From Daldinia sp. FL1419 (lineage: Eukaryota; Ascomycota; Sordariomycetes; Xylariales; Hypoxylaceae), in NCBI GenBank assembly GCA_025201765.1, contig MU623553.1, positions 1 through 42,504 on the forward strand: 42,504 nt of DNA, read 5' to 3'. The first letter of the stretch is position 1. Each line of letters begins with the position of its first letter. The position numbers and the translations under genes were made by a program. This document shows positions 20,483 to 32,953 of this stretch, piece by piece. The notes beneath the pieces were generated by a model. That model was not told the DNA's origin. It worked only from the letters and a program-made list of their open reading frames with translations, and did no database searches.

Positions 20483-23400
20483 TAACCATGATAGTCTGTA
20501 GCATAGTCTATAGCCAAGCCCGCATCGCTAAAGCATAGCCGATGGAGGTACTATATTTTATATTAAGTCTCCACGTCTAGGAGTATCAGTATGAAATATC
20601 CCATCAGGTATATACCCATAAAGCACGTGGAACTTTTATTGATGCTTAATTTAGATCAAGCCATCTCCAGGTATCCGATATATTATGGTTACGCACGTTA
20701 TATGACTTCTCGTCTAACTCCTTCTATCCCCTTGACACGGCTTCAATCTAAAAACTGAGGCTATAATGTAAGTACCTTAGCATGGTGGGCGTGTAATATG
20801 GAGTACGCTCGGTAGGTCTGGATTCACTCCGCCGAATGCCTTTGTCCCTGTGGAGACTCGACTCAATCCGGCTCCGAGACTCCACTGTTTTCCCGGTCCG
20901 AATCATTTAAGGTTATACGGCATCTCGAACATTGGAATTTGTGTTATAAATAATTCTGCTAAGACATGGGCACGTATCTGGCTTCGAAAATTAAGTGTTT
21001 TTCGAGCGACGCCACAATATCGAATCGGGAACCGACAGGTAAGCCATCCGTACCACGCATCAGTCACATCAGCCGTGCGACTTATCCCACGCGACGAAAA
21101 TGTCAAAAGTCGGAACCGTGTGGGGGACGCGTCGGGCCGTCTAAGCGCCATCCAGCTACTCCGGGACCGACTTCGAACCCTAAGTGCTCCTATTGGGATG
21201 CATGTCATCGGAGCCATCCTCTCCCGCAAAGGCGGGTTCACGGCACGTTGTCATACTATATTCACCAGGTCCTGGTCAATGTCTTACCTACTATGACTCT
21301 CATACATGAATACCATTCCTCCCATACCAGGGTTTAAGCGAATTGACGTTAACGCCGAAAACTATAGGTAGATACTTAGAGAGCCCTTCCGACACAAGCC
21401 ATACTAGCAAGATATCAGACTATCTGGGGTTTAAAGGAGACATCAATTGCCATACTCCTAGTTTAGAATCAAGACAGAATAAATCAACAAAAGTTCTCTA
21501 GGTACCTAAATTAAGTACATATTTCAAGTGATCGTCTCTGTCACTATGCCGTTAAACATTCAAGAAGGGGGGAAGCACGAAAGAGCCGGGTTTAGAGGTG
21601 CTATCTACAGATAAATAACTCCGAAATCACACCGTTACCCGCTGCTTTACTACTTGGCCTCTCAGTCCCTATGAGTTCGCATATATTCGGGAAAAGATAA
21701 CCTCGTTGCTCTATCTATGAGATCAACTCTACTTAATCTCTTTTCCAATTTCTTAGACACGCAGTGAAAATACACTTTTGTAGGAATCCCCCATATAATA
21801 GACTGCGCCTATTTGATCACACAACCTAGACTCTCGCATCATGCAAAAGTTAACCGGAGAGATTTATTCATTAGATATATTTACGCTGTCGAGTCAGGAA
21901 TTATCCCTCGAGGGGCACCTTTTCACTTCATATCAAAGTGGCGATGTATTCCTGCTAGACAGGGTCAATTAAACGTGTTTAGTTCAATAGACAACAGTTT
22001 ATTTTCTAGAACGCCCCATCGTACTAGGGCTGTAAATCGTTCATTGACGGGCGAACAATTTCATGCTAGGTAACAATCGGTTCAAGACATCCAATTACAT
22101 GTAACAATCCTTGAAACTGTAGAATCTCTTCTCGACTTAGTATGGGAGCTGAGTTAGCATCCACGCCACCCAAAGATTCACTCTATTCGTAACTTCAATC
22201 GGGTATTCCGTGATTGGGTTTCTTATCCCTTCCTATATCTGACACTTAATAACTTGTCTGATACCGGAGGCATCGTATAGCCCTATAAAGTTCAAACTTC
22301 CATCTGGACCTCTATAGGACTAGGTATACTCGCCAAGAATTGCAATAGACAAGTCTATAATAAAAGCGGGGGCCAAGAACGATGTAGTGAGCACTAGCTC
22401 GGCCTTACAACCGAGTAGAGAAGCACGCGGGCTGGAATTGGTCTAGAATGCTTAATCGAGACATAAGGCTTGACAAGATGGTGTCCTCGCAGGGCAACCC
22501 CCCACGCCCGCGGCTCATATTCGACGAGACATATAACTTCGACGCCCACCCTCATAATACGCCATATCTACCTTATATCTCGTCTTACTATATATGCGAA
22601 TATAGCAGGAGGGAGACTTATAGTCATTTGGAAAAAGAAGGCGACATCGGCTGAGATGGATAAAATCGATGGAGCTGAGGAGGAAATACCTACCTATGAG
22701 GTGGAAATTTTACACATGCCAAACCAAGCACGAGCTCATTGGGCTTCCCCAGTGGTTCCGCCAGGCCGCGGGCGTCTGGGTTTATAATAGCTTATGACAT
22801 ATACGACTTCCGCGGCGGGGATATCTACGGGCCCGTTCCCTAGTCGGGACAAAGGTCCTTGATTCTTCAATGTCCATGAGCCTCATATAGGCCAGACCAC
22901 ACTCAGCTAAGGAGCGGCTAACACTAGCTGCCGCACGAACCAGAGATATATGAAACTTGGAAATGATGCGGGCAAGATTCTTACACATGCTTAACCAGTT
23001 CGTGCGTTCGGTTACGCTGCTTACTCTGAGCTAAGCGAAGGGGGCGATATCGCTAATCGAGAACTGAGCCGTAAAGAAGATACGGAATCGCTAGAAGGAC
23101 ACGCCCATTTCTACGTAGCTACGGGGCGATTTGAAAAATAATGACTAAACGTATTTTTATCACGTAGTCAATTGTGGCGAAGCTCGAAGCCCGTTACGGA
23201 AGGAGGGAAACACAATGCCGAAGCACGGTCGTGATTGGTAACGGGAGCAGCCAGTTCAGGGAAAGTCATAATCAGAGTAGTATCCTCGGAATTAAATCAA
23301 GACGCGGGAAGACGAAAAAGCGACGAATCTGGCCCAGTGTCCTATGCTATCTGGTCGGCCAATACTATCAAAGCTATAATCAATAGAAGCGAGAAAATAT

Positions 23401-23666
23401 TCTTGCTGAGTAGAATTTAATCTTAGATCATCGCATATGAGTATATGTTACTCGAAACTAATCCTCCTTATTCCATGCGCAAGAGCCGTTTGGCAACCCC
23501 AACGGGCTTCAGCTGATGAACAACGTAGTGTCCCAAGGTAAAATTCAATACTCGAAATCCGAGCGTGAGGTCTGTATGATGTTACGAGTTAGCGCACCTT
23601 GAGAAAGTACTACTCGAAGAACAGATAAGACCATACCTAAAGTTTGCCAAAGACCAGAAATTTGGT
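20483..23666. other. Gene-free or decayed GC-balanced DNA, part 3
   Basis: About 3.2 kb. At 20850-21337 three frames (two plus, one minus) are open together, which usually reflects local composition or an old relic; none matches a family. Frames at 21813-22073 and 22448-22787 (+) and 23174-23420 (+) are likewise unrecognised. No terminal repeats found. Confidence 0.4.
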
Positions 23667-24304
23667 TCAAATGGCCTCAGATGCGTCCTCGGCGAGCTGG
23701 GTATCTTCATCTGCGTCCGACGCAGGTTTGGCGGCAGTGTCGGCCGACTCGGAGTCAACCGCAGACTTCTCTGCGTCGGGCGCACGTGGATTCTTCAGCT
23801 CGTCGGAATCTTCGAAATAAACATCCTGCGTAGCGTCTTCAGTAACTGCCTTGCCGCGCTTGGTTGCCTTTGTGGTTCGTGCCTTCTTGGGCTTTTGGCT
23901 GCTGCCATCCTCATCATCGGGGCTATCCGTAGAAGTAGTCGTGCGCTTGCGGCCCTTTGTGGGAGTCTTTGCAGTCTCGCCATCGGCGTTCTTGCCGCCT
24001 TCGGGAGTGGAACACTCCGCAAGATAATTTTTACGGAGCTTCTGGAATTGGTGCCTATACCGAAGGTTACATAAACGGAAATTAAATAAATTAAAGGTTG
24101 CCAGACTTACTTGACAGCTGATGGGGTGTACTTCGAGTTGAATACAGTTTTGGCTTTTTCTCCGATGATCTTCCAGCCTTTGACAGCTAGGTCCTTGTTA
24201 TCCTCTTGCATGATGAGAAGGAGGAGATTTGCACTGTCTCCAGGAGTCCATTTGGTATCGTCAGCGTCTGCCTTTGGGGCAGTAGTACCGGCCTTAGCAG
24301 ACAT
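23667..24304 (-). CDS. Myb/SANT-like DNA-binding nuclear protein
   Basis: Two exons, 24111-24304 and 23667-24054 (193 aa). The 56-nt intron (24055-24110) has donor GTAAGT and acceptor TAG, phase 2. The start MSAKAGTT is the only good ATG. Residues about 17-73 form a Myb/SANT-like helical domain: WTPGDSANLLLLIM, then GWKIIGEKAKTVF, then YTPSAVKHQFQKLRK, with tryptophans W19 and W44 in typical places. The rest is low complexity: a Lys/Arg/Thr-rich stretch (about 90-135, including KGRKRT and KKARTTKATKRGK), likely a nuclear signal, then an Asp/Glu/Ala/Ser-rich acidic tail to EAI. Such short single-domain proteins are frequent in ascomycetes, and their targets are mostly unknown. Inferred role: nuclear DNA or chromatin binding. 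It is an isolated gene, about 3 kb from the RIP-decayed block. Confidence 0.85.
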
Positions 24305-27300
24305 TTCGTAGGCGAAAATTTGACGAAGGGTTATTTTAGTTAGGCAAGACTGGTGTACAATATGTTAGCGGACCTTTGAATAAGTATCAAGGACGAACTG
24401 TGCTATTAGATCGGTATTCTGGTATGGAAGGTACGTAAAGGAGAAGGGGTAAAAAGCTAGGTATGTTATGAATAATGAGGTCGCCTGAGAGGCACAGCTG
24501 GCAATACCTATGTTTTAGTTCGAGTCGGGAGAAACCGAATATCTCAAGGGCAATAGGGAAGGGAATGTTACAAGACGGGAGAAATTAATGAGTACCTAGA
24601 TAGGTGGGTAGGTAGGTACGCTTTGATTTTTGCAATATCACAAATAAGATAGTACACAAACGGTTATAACTAGTAAGATCACCAAACATAAAATATGACA
24701 ATCGCGCCCGCGGCATCGCATCAGAGGGGCGATAAGGGAATGCTGGTTACCTTTTGCAAACGGCATAGGTATCTTACCTAGTTACTTACGTATGATTTGT
24801 TGATAGAAGATAGTATCTGTAAAAGACGAACGTTTAGAGTCTTGGGGGTGTGAGGTTTGTTGATATATGTAAAAATGTGGATGACTTGGGAAGAAAGTTT
24901 TGGAACCTTAGGATGTGAATAGATAAAAATAACTTCTTTCCAAGGTTCTTAAAATAAGATTTATGAAAGGAAATCACGACCACAGTGGTACCTAGTTGCT
25001 ACTGGCGTTGCCGGGGATAATAAAATAAGAGTGATGTTTGGTAGTAAGTACAAGAAATAAAAAGTGCGAAGCACTGTAACAGGTACCGATTTAAATCGGT
25101 TTTGGGGGGCTACTTGCTTCAGAATCTCTTCTCCATATAGCATACCTATTTATGATTCATCTTTTATTAGGCATTTACGTTAAACCTACCTGGGTACCTT
25201 CGTGGATTACCTTGTCAGACCCAGGTTTTAGACTAAAATACCTGTATTTAGTTACCAATTTATATTTTGGTAAATAGATATCTGTAAATCCTATTTAACC
25301 ATTACCACCAAGATAGGAGATTGCTTGATTTGCTAATAGGTATCCAAATATTTCTGTACCTTATATTAGTTAATAGAAATAGGGGTTGGAATAAGAGTGG
25401 CGACAAAGAAGAGAAGCGAGGATCATTTATATAGGAATGGAGCTTCTTATAATACTCGTATCCTAGTTTTAAAATTTTAATCAGGAGGGAAAAAAAAATT
25501 TGAACCCTTATCAGAATGCCTAGGTCAGGAGTGACTTAATTGACCTTAGTTATGCAGATCCAGGACCCCGCTCATAGACGGGAGACTCATCGGAAGTCAT
25601 TTCGACTCTTTGACCACCCAGGTTTGAATTGGGGGCAAGGGTTTTAAAGCTAGGAAAATCCGCTCCTCGTCAGGATCGAACTGTCGTCTGCAGCCAACAA
25701 TTCGGTGGTCAACCAACTTGACCAAGTATCCCTAAGAGGGGTAGAAGCTCCCAACTTGAGGTTGCGCTTCCTCGTTGGAAATTGCACTGTTAATGGTAAT
25801 TATAACCCCTCCGCAAAAAGGTAGGTACATATCGCACTGCCCCCCCTTATTAGGTACCTACGACAATGCAGGTATTCACTAGGTACACACGCGTACCATG
25901 GATTTCAATACGCTATGTAGCTGTCTTACGAACACCTAGGTACTCAGGTGCCCAGCCACTCAAGCAAACCACAATGTAGTCCCTAAGCAAGCTAGCTTAG
26001 TATGTACTATGTAGGTAGTATTTACCATCTTATTTATGTAGGTACTAAATACTAGATTTGAACTATGGCTTTACGTAACTTGAAGAAGTCCATCTGTAGG
26101 TGGTTGTGCTAAGGAGGGATGCGTGATAGATATGTACCATTCATAGGGAATGTCAAGATCGTTGTACGGGTGGTAGGTAGGTACGTATTTGGGCCATGTA
26201 AGATCAAAAACTCGATCTTAGTACCTACTATGAGACTAGAAACTTAACATGTATTAAACATGAATACTAGGTACCTACCAGGTAAGTGTGATATTAGTTG
26301 ACCAACTATACTGTTTATTCCCTCCAGCCAGAGGGCTTTCGACCTCGAAATAATGCTACGCGGGTGCGGATATAAAATAGAGACATCTACAAGCTCATCA
26401 GGGTGAAACGATATCGACAACCCAAACAACAAGGTTTTTAACGTATCGTGAAAATTAATTTTTTAAATTATTTAATTCGAGGTGATTTAGGTGATTTTGT
26501 AGGCATAGCTTCTAGGTACTAAGTGGAAGGAATTGCGATGGCCCTGTGGTGCTGATTAAGCTGTTGTATTGACAGTAAAGTTTTGGCGTCTTAAAACCCT
26601 CCCGGCGGCTGCCTTGGGGGATTAGATTGAAGGAACAAACGACAGGTACTTGTATCTTTACGTGCCTGCCATCGAGCACAATTCTAAGATAATATAACCC
26701 TGGTAGGCAACTACAACGGAAAGCGCAACTTCTTAAAATACAGCTGGCATTTCAATCGACCACTTGCATCCATAAGATTCCATCGATGGTCTATTCACCT
26801 TTCCATCCGAGTTTATTTTTGTTCTTTCCTTTCCTTCCTAAACCACAACCGGGCCACCCGAGAATGAGGCTCTTTCCAGGACCGTAATTACCGACGTACT
26901 TAACCACCTAGGTATGGTAACTTATTTCTCATTCACTACCTATCCTTAAATCAAACAACCTTCTAAACCCTACCTAATTACGGATACATTCTTTTACACA
27001 TTTTTTTTTTGTATCAGGAATATCTTTTCCATTAGATACTCCAAAATCGAGTCTTACTAGGTACCTACCTAGGTAAGTTCTATTTAATATTTTAATTTCA
27101 AGCCTTAAGGCAAATTCGCTCCCAGCTAACCAATCCAATGCAATAAAAGCCCTAGTTGTCAAATATTCCTTCTGATCAAGTTTTTTATTTCAATTCAGTA
27201 TCCATTATAGTTTTAAAATCGAGGTAAGTTTCTATTTCCTCTCCTTCTACAGTCGACTGCACTGAGTTTCCTTTACATCGGGCTTCTATGTAAGAGTAAA

Positions 27301-27426
27301 GCACTTTCGTAAGTGGAGTTCTTTGCGGAACGATGAATGTATTTTCTCACTTTTTCATCGCCTTGTGGTTTTTAAGGTCTCTTCCTAGAACTAATAACTG
27401 GACATAGATGCCTAGACGACCGCACC
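24305..27426. other. Right edge of the GC island, no supported gene
   Basis: About 3.1 kb. It holds the upstream region of the Myb/SANT-like gene, many TAGGTA/TACCTA words (24594-24619, 26030-26045, 26161-26185, 26264-26283, 27057-27076), and a decayed tRNA-like sequence at 25661-25736. Open frames at 24961-25143, 26244-26432 and 26974-27162 (all minus) match no family. A+T content rises toward 27400. Confidence 0.45.
25661..25736 (-). pseudogene. tRNA(Asn)-like relic or tRNA-derived SINE head
   Basis: Read on the minus strand, there is an A-box-like TTGGTCAAGTTGGTT, then an anticodon-loop-like TTGTTGG (GTT would be Asn), then a B-box-like AGTTCGATCCT and a 3' acceptor-like GAGGAGCG. The T-arm pairs 4 of 5. 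The 5' acceptor half does not pair with the 3' half, so a functional tRNA is unlikely. Either a mutated tRNA-Asn or the head of a tRNA-derived SINE. Confidence 0.35.
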
Positions 27427-27569
27427 TGTTGAAATAGAACGCATGTATAAGGTAAGTTACTTATATTGTCAAATTTATCTTCGAAAATAGATAAGCATAT
27501 CTATAATATATAAAATCATAAATATGGGGCATATTATATCTTTATATATTAATTATATATATTCCAACA
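27427..27569 (-). repeat. Putative copia LTR (3' LTR of the leftward copia remnant)
   Basis: 143 bp with inverted ends TGTTG...CAACA. On the minus strand it starts TGTTGGAATATAT, a common copia LTR start, and a purine tract AAATAGGAG (27570-27578) lies directly before it, as a polypurine tract should. The copia reverse transcriptase remnant lies upstream on the same strand. No second copy was found in the window, so the LTR call rests on these end features. Confidence 0.5.
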
Positions 27570-29162
27570 CTCCTATTTAAACCATATCTGTAATTAGCCC
27601 TAAATATCTTCTTAGTTTAACTTTATTTATATCTTTATATTTCCTAGGATTTAAAATATATTATTAATAGAAATAAGTCTTTATTAAGGTTTTTATAAGG
27701 TAGATCTTTTAACCCTTCTTTTTTTAATTATTTAGGTTAAGTATTTTCTATTGTATAATATATTTATATTATATTATATTTTAATTTTTATTAATTAATA
27801 TATATATATATATATATGTATGTGTATATGTAAAGAATTCTTCCTTCTTTTTTTTTTATATAATATAAAAAGTATATTATTTTTTAAAATTTTTAATAAT
27901 ATATATAAAAATATTTTTAATTATATTTAAAAGTTAAATTTAATTTGGGTTTAAAATTTTTAATTTATATTTATTAGAAATTATTTTATATTAAAATTTT
28001 TATTAATTATAAAATATTTTTTTCTTAAAATTTCCTACTTATTTTATAATTAGAATCCCAAAATATCTTTAAATTTAATAAATATATTTTTAGGTAATGA
28101 TTTAATAAAGTTATTAATTATTTATTATTAAATAAGGGTATATATAAAATTAACTTTTTTGGATTATTATTTTTTTTGAAAAAAATACATATTTATTTTA
28201 ATATGTTTAATATATATATAGAATTAAGGATTTTTAATTAATATTAATATTTTTTAATTATTTTTAAAAATAATTGTAATAATAATCTAATTTTATATTA
28301 TTATTAGTTTTATTAGCAAATAATGTAACTATATGGTTTCTTTTATAGTATTTATTATATTTTTAAATTTGGATTTATATATTAATATAATTATAATAAA
28401 TTATCTTTTTAATAATCAATTAATAATTTTGTTATTGATATTGAAGATATATTTTAAAATTAATTGTTTAAATTATATGCATCTTATAAAATTAATATTT
28501 ATCCATTTTGTAAGATTATTTAGGTTTCTTTGGTATATAAGTTTGTAAATTAGGGTACCTTTAAAATATTTAAGGACCTTCCTTATTATTATTAGATATA
28601 TTATAATAAAGTTTTTTATATAATAGCTTAGGTACGAGACAATGTATGCTATATCTGGTTTAATACCTATTATAACGTATATTAGATATCCTATAACTTA
28701 TATATATTATTTAATATCTTTAATCAATACAATATAATCATCTAAAAATTCTACAATCTTTAATATATTAATTAAGGTAGTTATAGGGTTAGATTCTTAT
28801 TAATCAAAATCTTTTATGATTTTTTCCAAATATGCTTTCTGGTTAAGCCTTATGATCTTATTAGAACAATCCTTTTTAATAGTTATTTTTAAATAATATA
28901 AGTAAGAACTTAAATTAATTATTTTAAATTTTTCAATAAATTTAATTTTAATTTTATTAATTTTAATTTTAAAAGATTTTATAATTAATAGATTGTTAAT
29001 GTAGATTATTATATAATTATAACCTTTTATAAATATATTTATATTTAAATCTAATATTTTAAAATTTAAAATAAATAAGTATATTAATAATATTTAATAT
29101 TATACCTTTAATATTTATTTAAAATTATATAAGGCCTTTTTAAACTTATAATATTTACCCAT
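27570..29162 (-). pseudogene. Ty1/copia retrotransposon pol remnant (RT-RNase H)
   Basis: On the minus strand, colinear copia motifs survive among many stops. KYYKFKKALYNFK (about 29120-29162; family KLKKALYGLKQ) comes first. Then YINNLLI (about 28985-29010; family YVDDLLI) sits where both catalytic Asp read Asn. Next is RLNQKAYLEKIIKDFD (about 28810-28860). Then IGYLIYVIIGIKPDIAYIVSYLS (about 28620-28700), followed by RKVLKYFKGTLN (about 28548-28585) and a weak RNase H region down to about 28320. This polyprotein once carried reverse transcriptase and RNase H activities for the element. Integrase and Gag would lie further right but are not recognised before 29661. The rest toward the LTR is AT-rich without motifs, including an (AT)n run near 27800-27818. 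Confidence 0.85.
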
Positions 29163-29660
29163 TCTATTATTATTTTATTTATTTATTTATTTATTACTAC
29201 CCCAATTTACCTAAAATATATTACAGATATCCAGTCCATCTCTTAATATTTGTTCCAAATAAGAACTATATTCCAAAAAAAACCTACTTACCACCTATTT
29301 AAATAAATTATATTATTATAATTTTAATTTTACCCTATATTTTTATTAAAATTTACCTTTTAATAAAAATAATTAAATTTTAATATAAAAAAATATTTTA
29401 TACATTATAATACCAATTATATAAAATAATATAATAGTAACCCAGATATAAAGTAATAATAAAATCTAAAATAACTTTATTATTTTTTTTAATAATTAAT
29501 AAAAATATTATTATATTATAAAAAAATTATTTTAGAAAAAGGCTAAGATATATATAATTTATATAAAATATAAATATATATAAATAATTTTATATTTTTA
29601 TAAAAAACCATTACCTATTCTTACTTTTATAATTTTTTTTTTAATACCATAATATTATAT
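29163..29660. other. AT-rich flank between copia remnant and next LTR
   Basis: It includes an (ATTT)n microsatellite at about 29172-29197 and a less decayed patch at 29200-29290. No motif recognised; it may be the continuation of the copia element interrupted by the insertion at 29661. Confidence 0.4.
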
Positions 29661-30045
29661 TGAACAGGAGCTCTAATAGCTCCTGCAGGATATGCCCTAT
29701 ACTTCAATTAATCCATAACAAGCCAGAGGCTATATGAATTAGAGGATACAAGGTGACTATATCCTGAAGAAGGGAATAGGTTAATCAAATAAAGGAATAA
29801 ATATAAATAATTATTTACCAATAATAACGCATATAATAAAATTATAGGTTAAAAAAATATATATTATTTATATAAAATTTTATGAAAACAATCTTTAAAA
29901 GATTATATATAATTTTAATTAATTAGGTAAGAAAATAACTCCTGAAAATCTATTTATATCCGAAAGAGTTGTAAACCTTAAAAGGGAGGGGCTAACAAAG
30001 TCCTTCAAAATAACTCCTATTATTTAATTACACTACCCTAATTCA
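29661..30045 (-). repeat. Left LTR, 385 bp
   Basis: Pairs with 35040-35424. It retains many C residues and the CTCCTGCAGG core, so decay here was mainly G-to-A on the plus strand. In the minus orientation it contains GATATAAATAG, a TATA-like promoter word. Confidence 0.9.
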
Positions 30046-32917
30046 AAGCTCCCTAAAATTAATAATATTAAACTTTTAACAAATTAATTTCAATAAAAAA
30101 ACCAAAAAAATTATATAACTAAATTATAATTAAATTAATTAGATGTTATATAAATCAAAAAAAAAAAAAAGAAAGAAAATTTAAACTCCCCAAATCTTTT
30201 AATTATTATTAACCTTTAAATACTTTTTGTTTTTATTAAGTGTTTGTTGGTTTTGTTTATATGTTTGTTTAGTTGATTGGTTGTTGTTTTTAAGTTGTAT
30301 ATAATTAAAAGCTTGTTTGAATGTTTTTTATTTTGGTTAATTTAACAGTATGTTCAGTTGTAATCTAATTACTAAATTTATTAGTATCTCTCCAGGCCAT
30401 ATGTATAAATTAGGTCTTTATTTTTTAAAATAAGTAATTTATTACAATCTATATGTTATATAATTATTTAATTATAAGCCTCTTAAAATATCATTCTAAG
30501 TTAATTTTAATATATACTTACTGCTTATTTTTATACTATACATCTTAATTGGCTTACTCTTAAGTAAATAAATAACTTTATTAACTTTTAATATTATCTT
30601 CTCTTACAATACCTGCTCTAACAATAATTTATTTTTAATTATTTCAAAGATCTTATCAACTACTAATACTAATATTAAATTACTAATCACTTAAATCACT
30701 ATTAATTCAACTAATAATTTTATATAATTATTAAGTTTTTTATAATAATTATTATTTTTAGTTGTAGCGATTAATTCTCTTAACTTGCGCTTAATTATAT
30801 ATAATATATAAACACACCAAAATCCATAAAACCAACTATTTTTCTAAATGATTATAAGAATTATATATAACTCCCCAAAAATAGATTTTCTTAGTTTCTA
30901 AAATGTTATTGCCATTTATTTTTTAATACAATCAATTTATTATTCTAATTTCTAATAAATTAAATTAAAAATTTATAAATGATGTTTTTTAAATGTGTAA
31001 GTTATAAAAAAAAAATGATTCTAATTATGAGTTTTTATTGATTTTATATGCTTTGGATTAGATAAATTGGTATATATTAATAAAAATAATATTTAAACCC
31101 CTTATTATATAACTTTAAATATTAATAAACTAAAATCTCCCTTGAAATTATAATTTAGAGTCCATGTTAATTCCTTCTTGTAGAGGATTCTTTGATTAGA
31201 TATATTGTGTATAGTTAACTCCTAAAAAATTATAATATAAGAATTATTTAATTGTTATTTCTTAATATATAATTGTAGGGCCTATATTAATATCAATAAT
31301 AAATTATTTTATTAATAGTTTATATTAATCTCTGGTGGTACTGTAATATTTTTAATTAATTGATTAAATGTAGGTATAAAATTTTTTATTTTTTTAATAT
31401 TTATATCTAACCAAAAAAACAGATTTTTATAATTAATTAATTCATTATACTTAATTAGGTGAACGGTATTTATCAACATTTATAATGATTTAATTATTTT
31501 GTTATAAATATTTAAAATTAATAAATTAATTATATTTGTTGATTTAATAATAATTTAATGATAATTTGGTGTTGTGGGGTATTATTAAACTAATAGTAAC
31601 TTATAGTGATAATATTAATATCAAATGTGTGTTGTATGAATTGTCTTAGCTTAATCAAATAAAATATGAGTTTAAATAAGAGAAGATTGTGTTGTAAAAG
31701 AAAATAAATAAAAAAATATTAAAAATAAAAAGGGTAAATTAATAATATTTTATATTCTAATTTATAATTATTATTATTTAAATTGGTAAATACTTATTAA
31801 TTACAATTGTAATTTTTATATAATATATATATTTAAATTTATATATAAATATTAAATGGTATTTTTTAATAATTTAATTATATTAATTATAAATAGTATC
31901 TTTTATTTTAATATATTATAATTTAATATTATAATTTTTGTCCTTCCTCTTTTTTTCTCTTTCTGGAATTTATTTTTTAATTTTTTAATTTATTTATTTT
32001 AAAATGTTTTATTATATCTAATCAATTATTATTTAACAGATTTTTAAGATGTTTTCTTAATTTAAGCTAATAAATACAAATTTTTTAAGTAATAATTTTT
32101 CATTAATATTATTATTAATAACTAATATTTTAAACAATAATAATAATAATAATAATAATAACTCAAATAATTAATCTATTATTGTTCCTATTGTTTTGTT
32201 ATTTGATCATATTTTTATAATACAATTCAATCAAGTTGATGATATGGACAAATTGAAGAAATATTGGAAATTAGTTACTCATATTGATAGTCCTTTCCTC
32301 AATTTCCATTGTTTTATAAGTCTTTTTGAAATATTTTAAGTGATTTTTGGCTGATTAGAACGTTTAGATGCTTGATCTAATAAAATTCAAAATCCTTGGT
32401 AATACTAGCATTAATTGTTATATCTGGTGGAAAATCACTAATATCAATTTTTAAAAAAATAATCCTTATTATCTTTATTATTACAATATAATTTTGTTAT
32501 AATTATTAATTAAATAATTTATTATGTATATCAATATTTATAAAAGTAATCCTATTAATAAATATATAGTTAAAATTTTAACTGATTTTTATTGTATAAG
32601 AGGTTTGGTAACTTAAACATTTAATTATCCAAATAAAATACCTTACAAACTCTATAAAGAACACTTCCAATTGTCTAATTCTAAAAGTTATGTTGGTATA
32701 TAACCTTTCTTTGGGTATCACATTCTTCCTAATAAAAACAATTGTGGTAATTATTTTTATATTATAAAAAAGTACAATTTTTAAATTTTAAAACTTAAAT
32801 TTTTTTATGTACGAATTAATCATCTCTTTTCTTTTTATAAGGATGTAACTAAAAAAAATTCCCCAATTATAAACAAATATAATAATTAAAAGTTGGTGAG
32901 AAGAGTACTTTCATCTT

Positions 32918-32953
<36 letters not shown>

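Noticed and set aside
20850..21337. Overlapping long frames on both strands
   Set aside because: Three frames open together without any family resemblance; more likely chance or a relic than a gene.
28333..28548. 71-codon plus-strand frame in the AT-rich block
   Set aside because: It is antisense to the copia RNase H remnant and made of low-complexity I/L/N/F codons.
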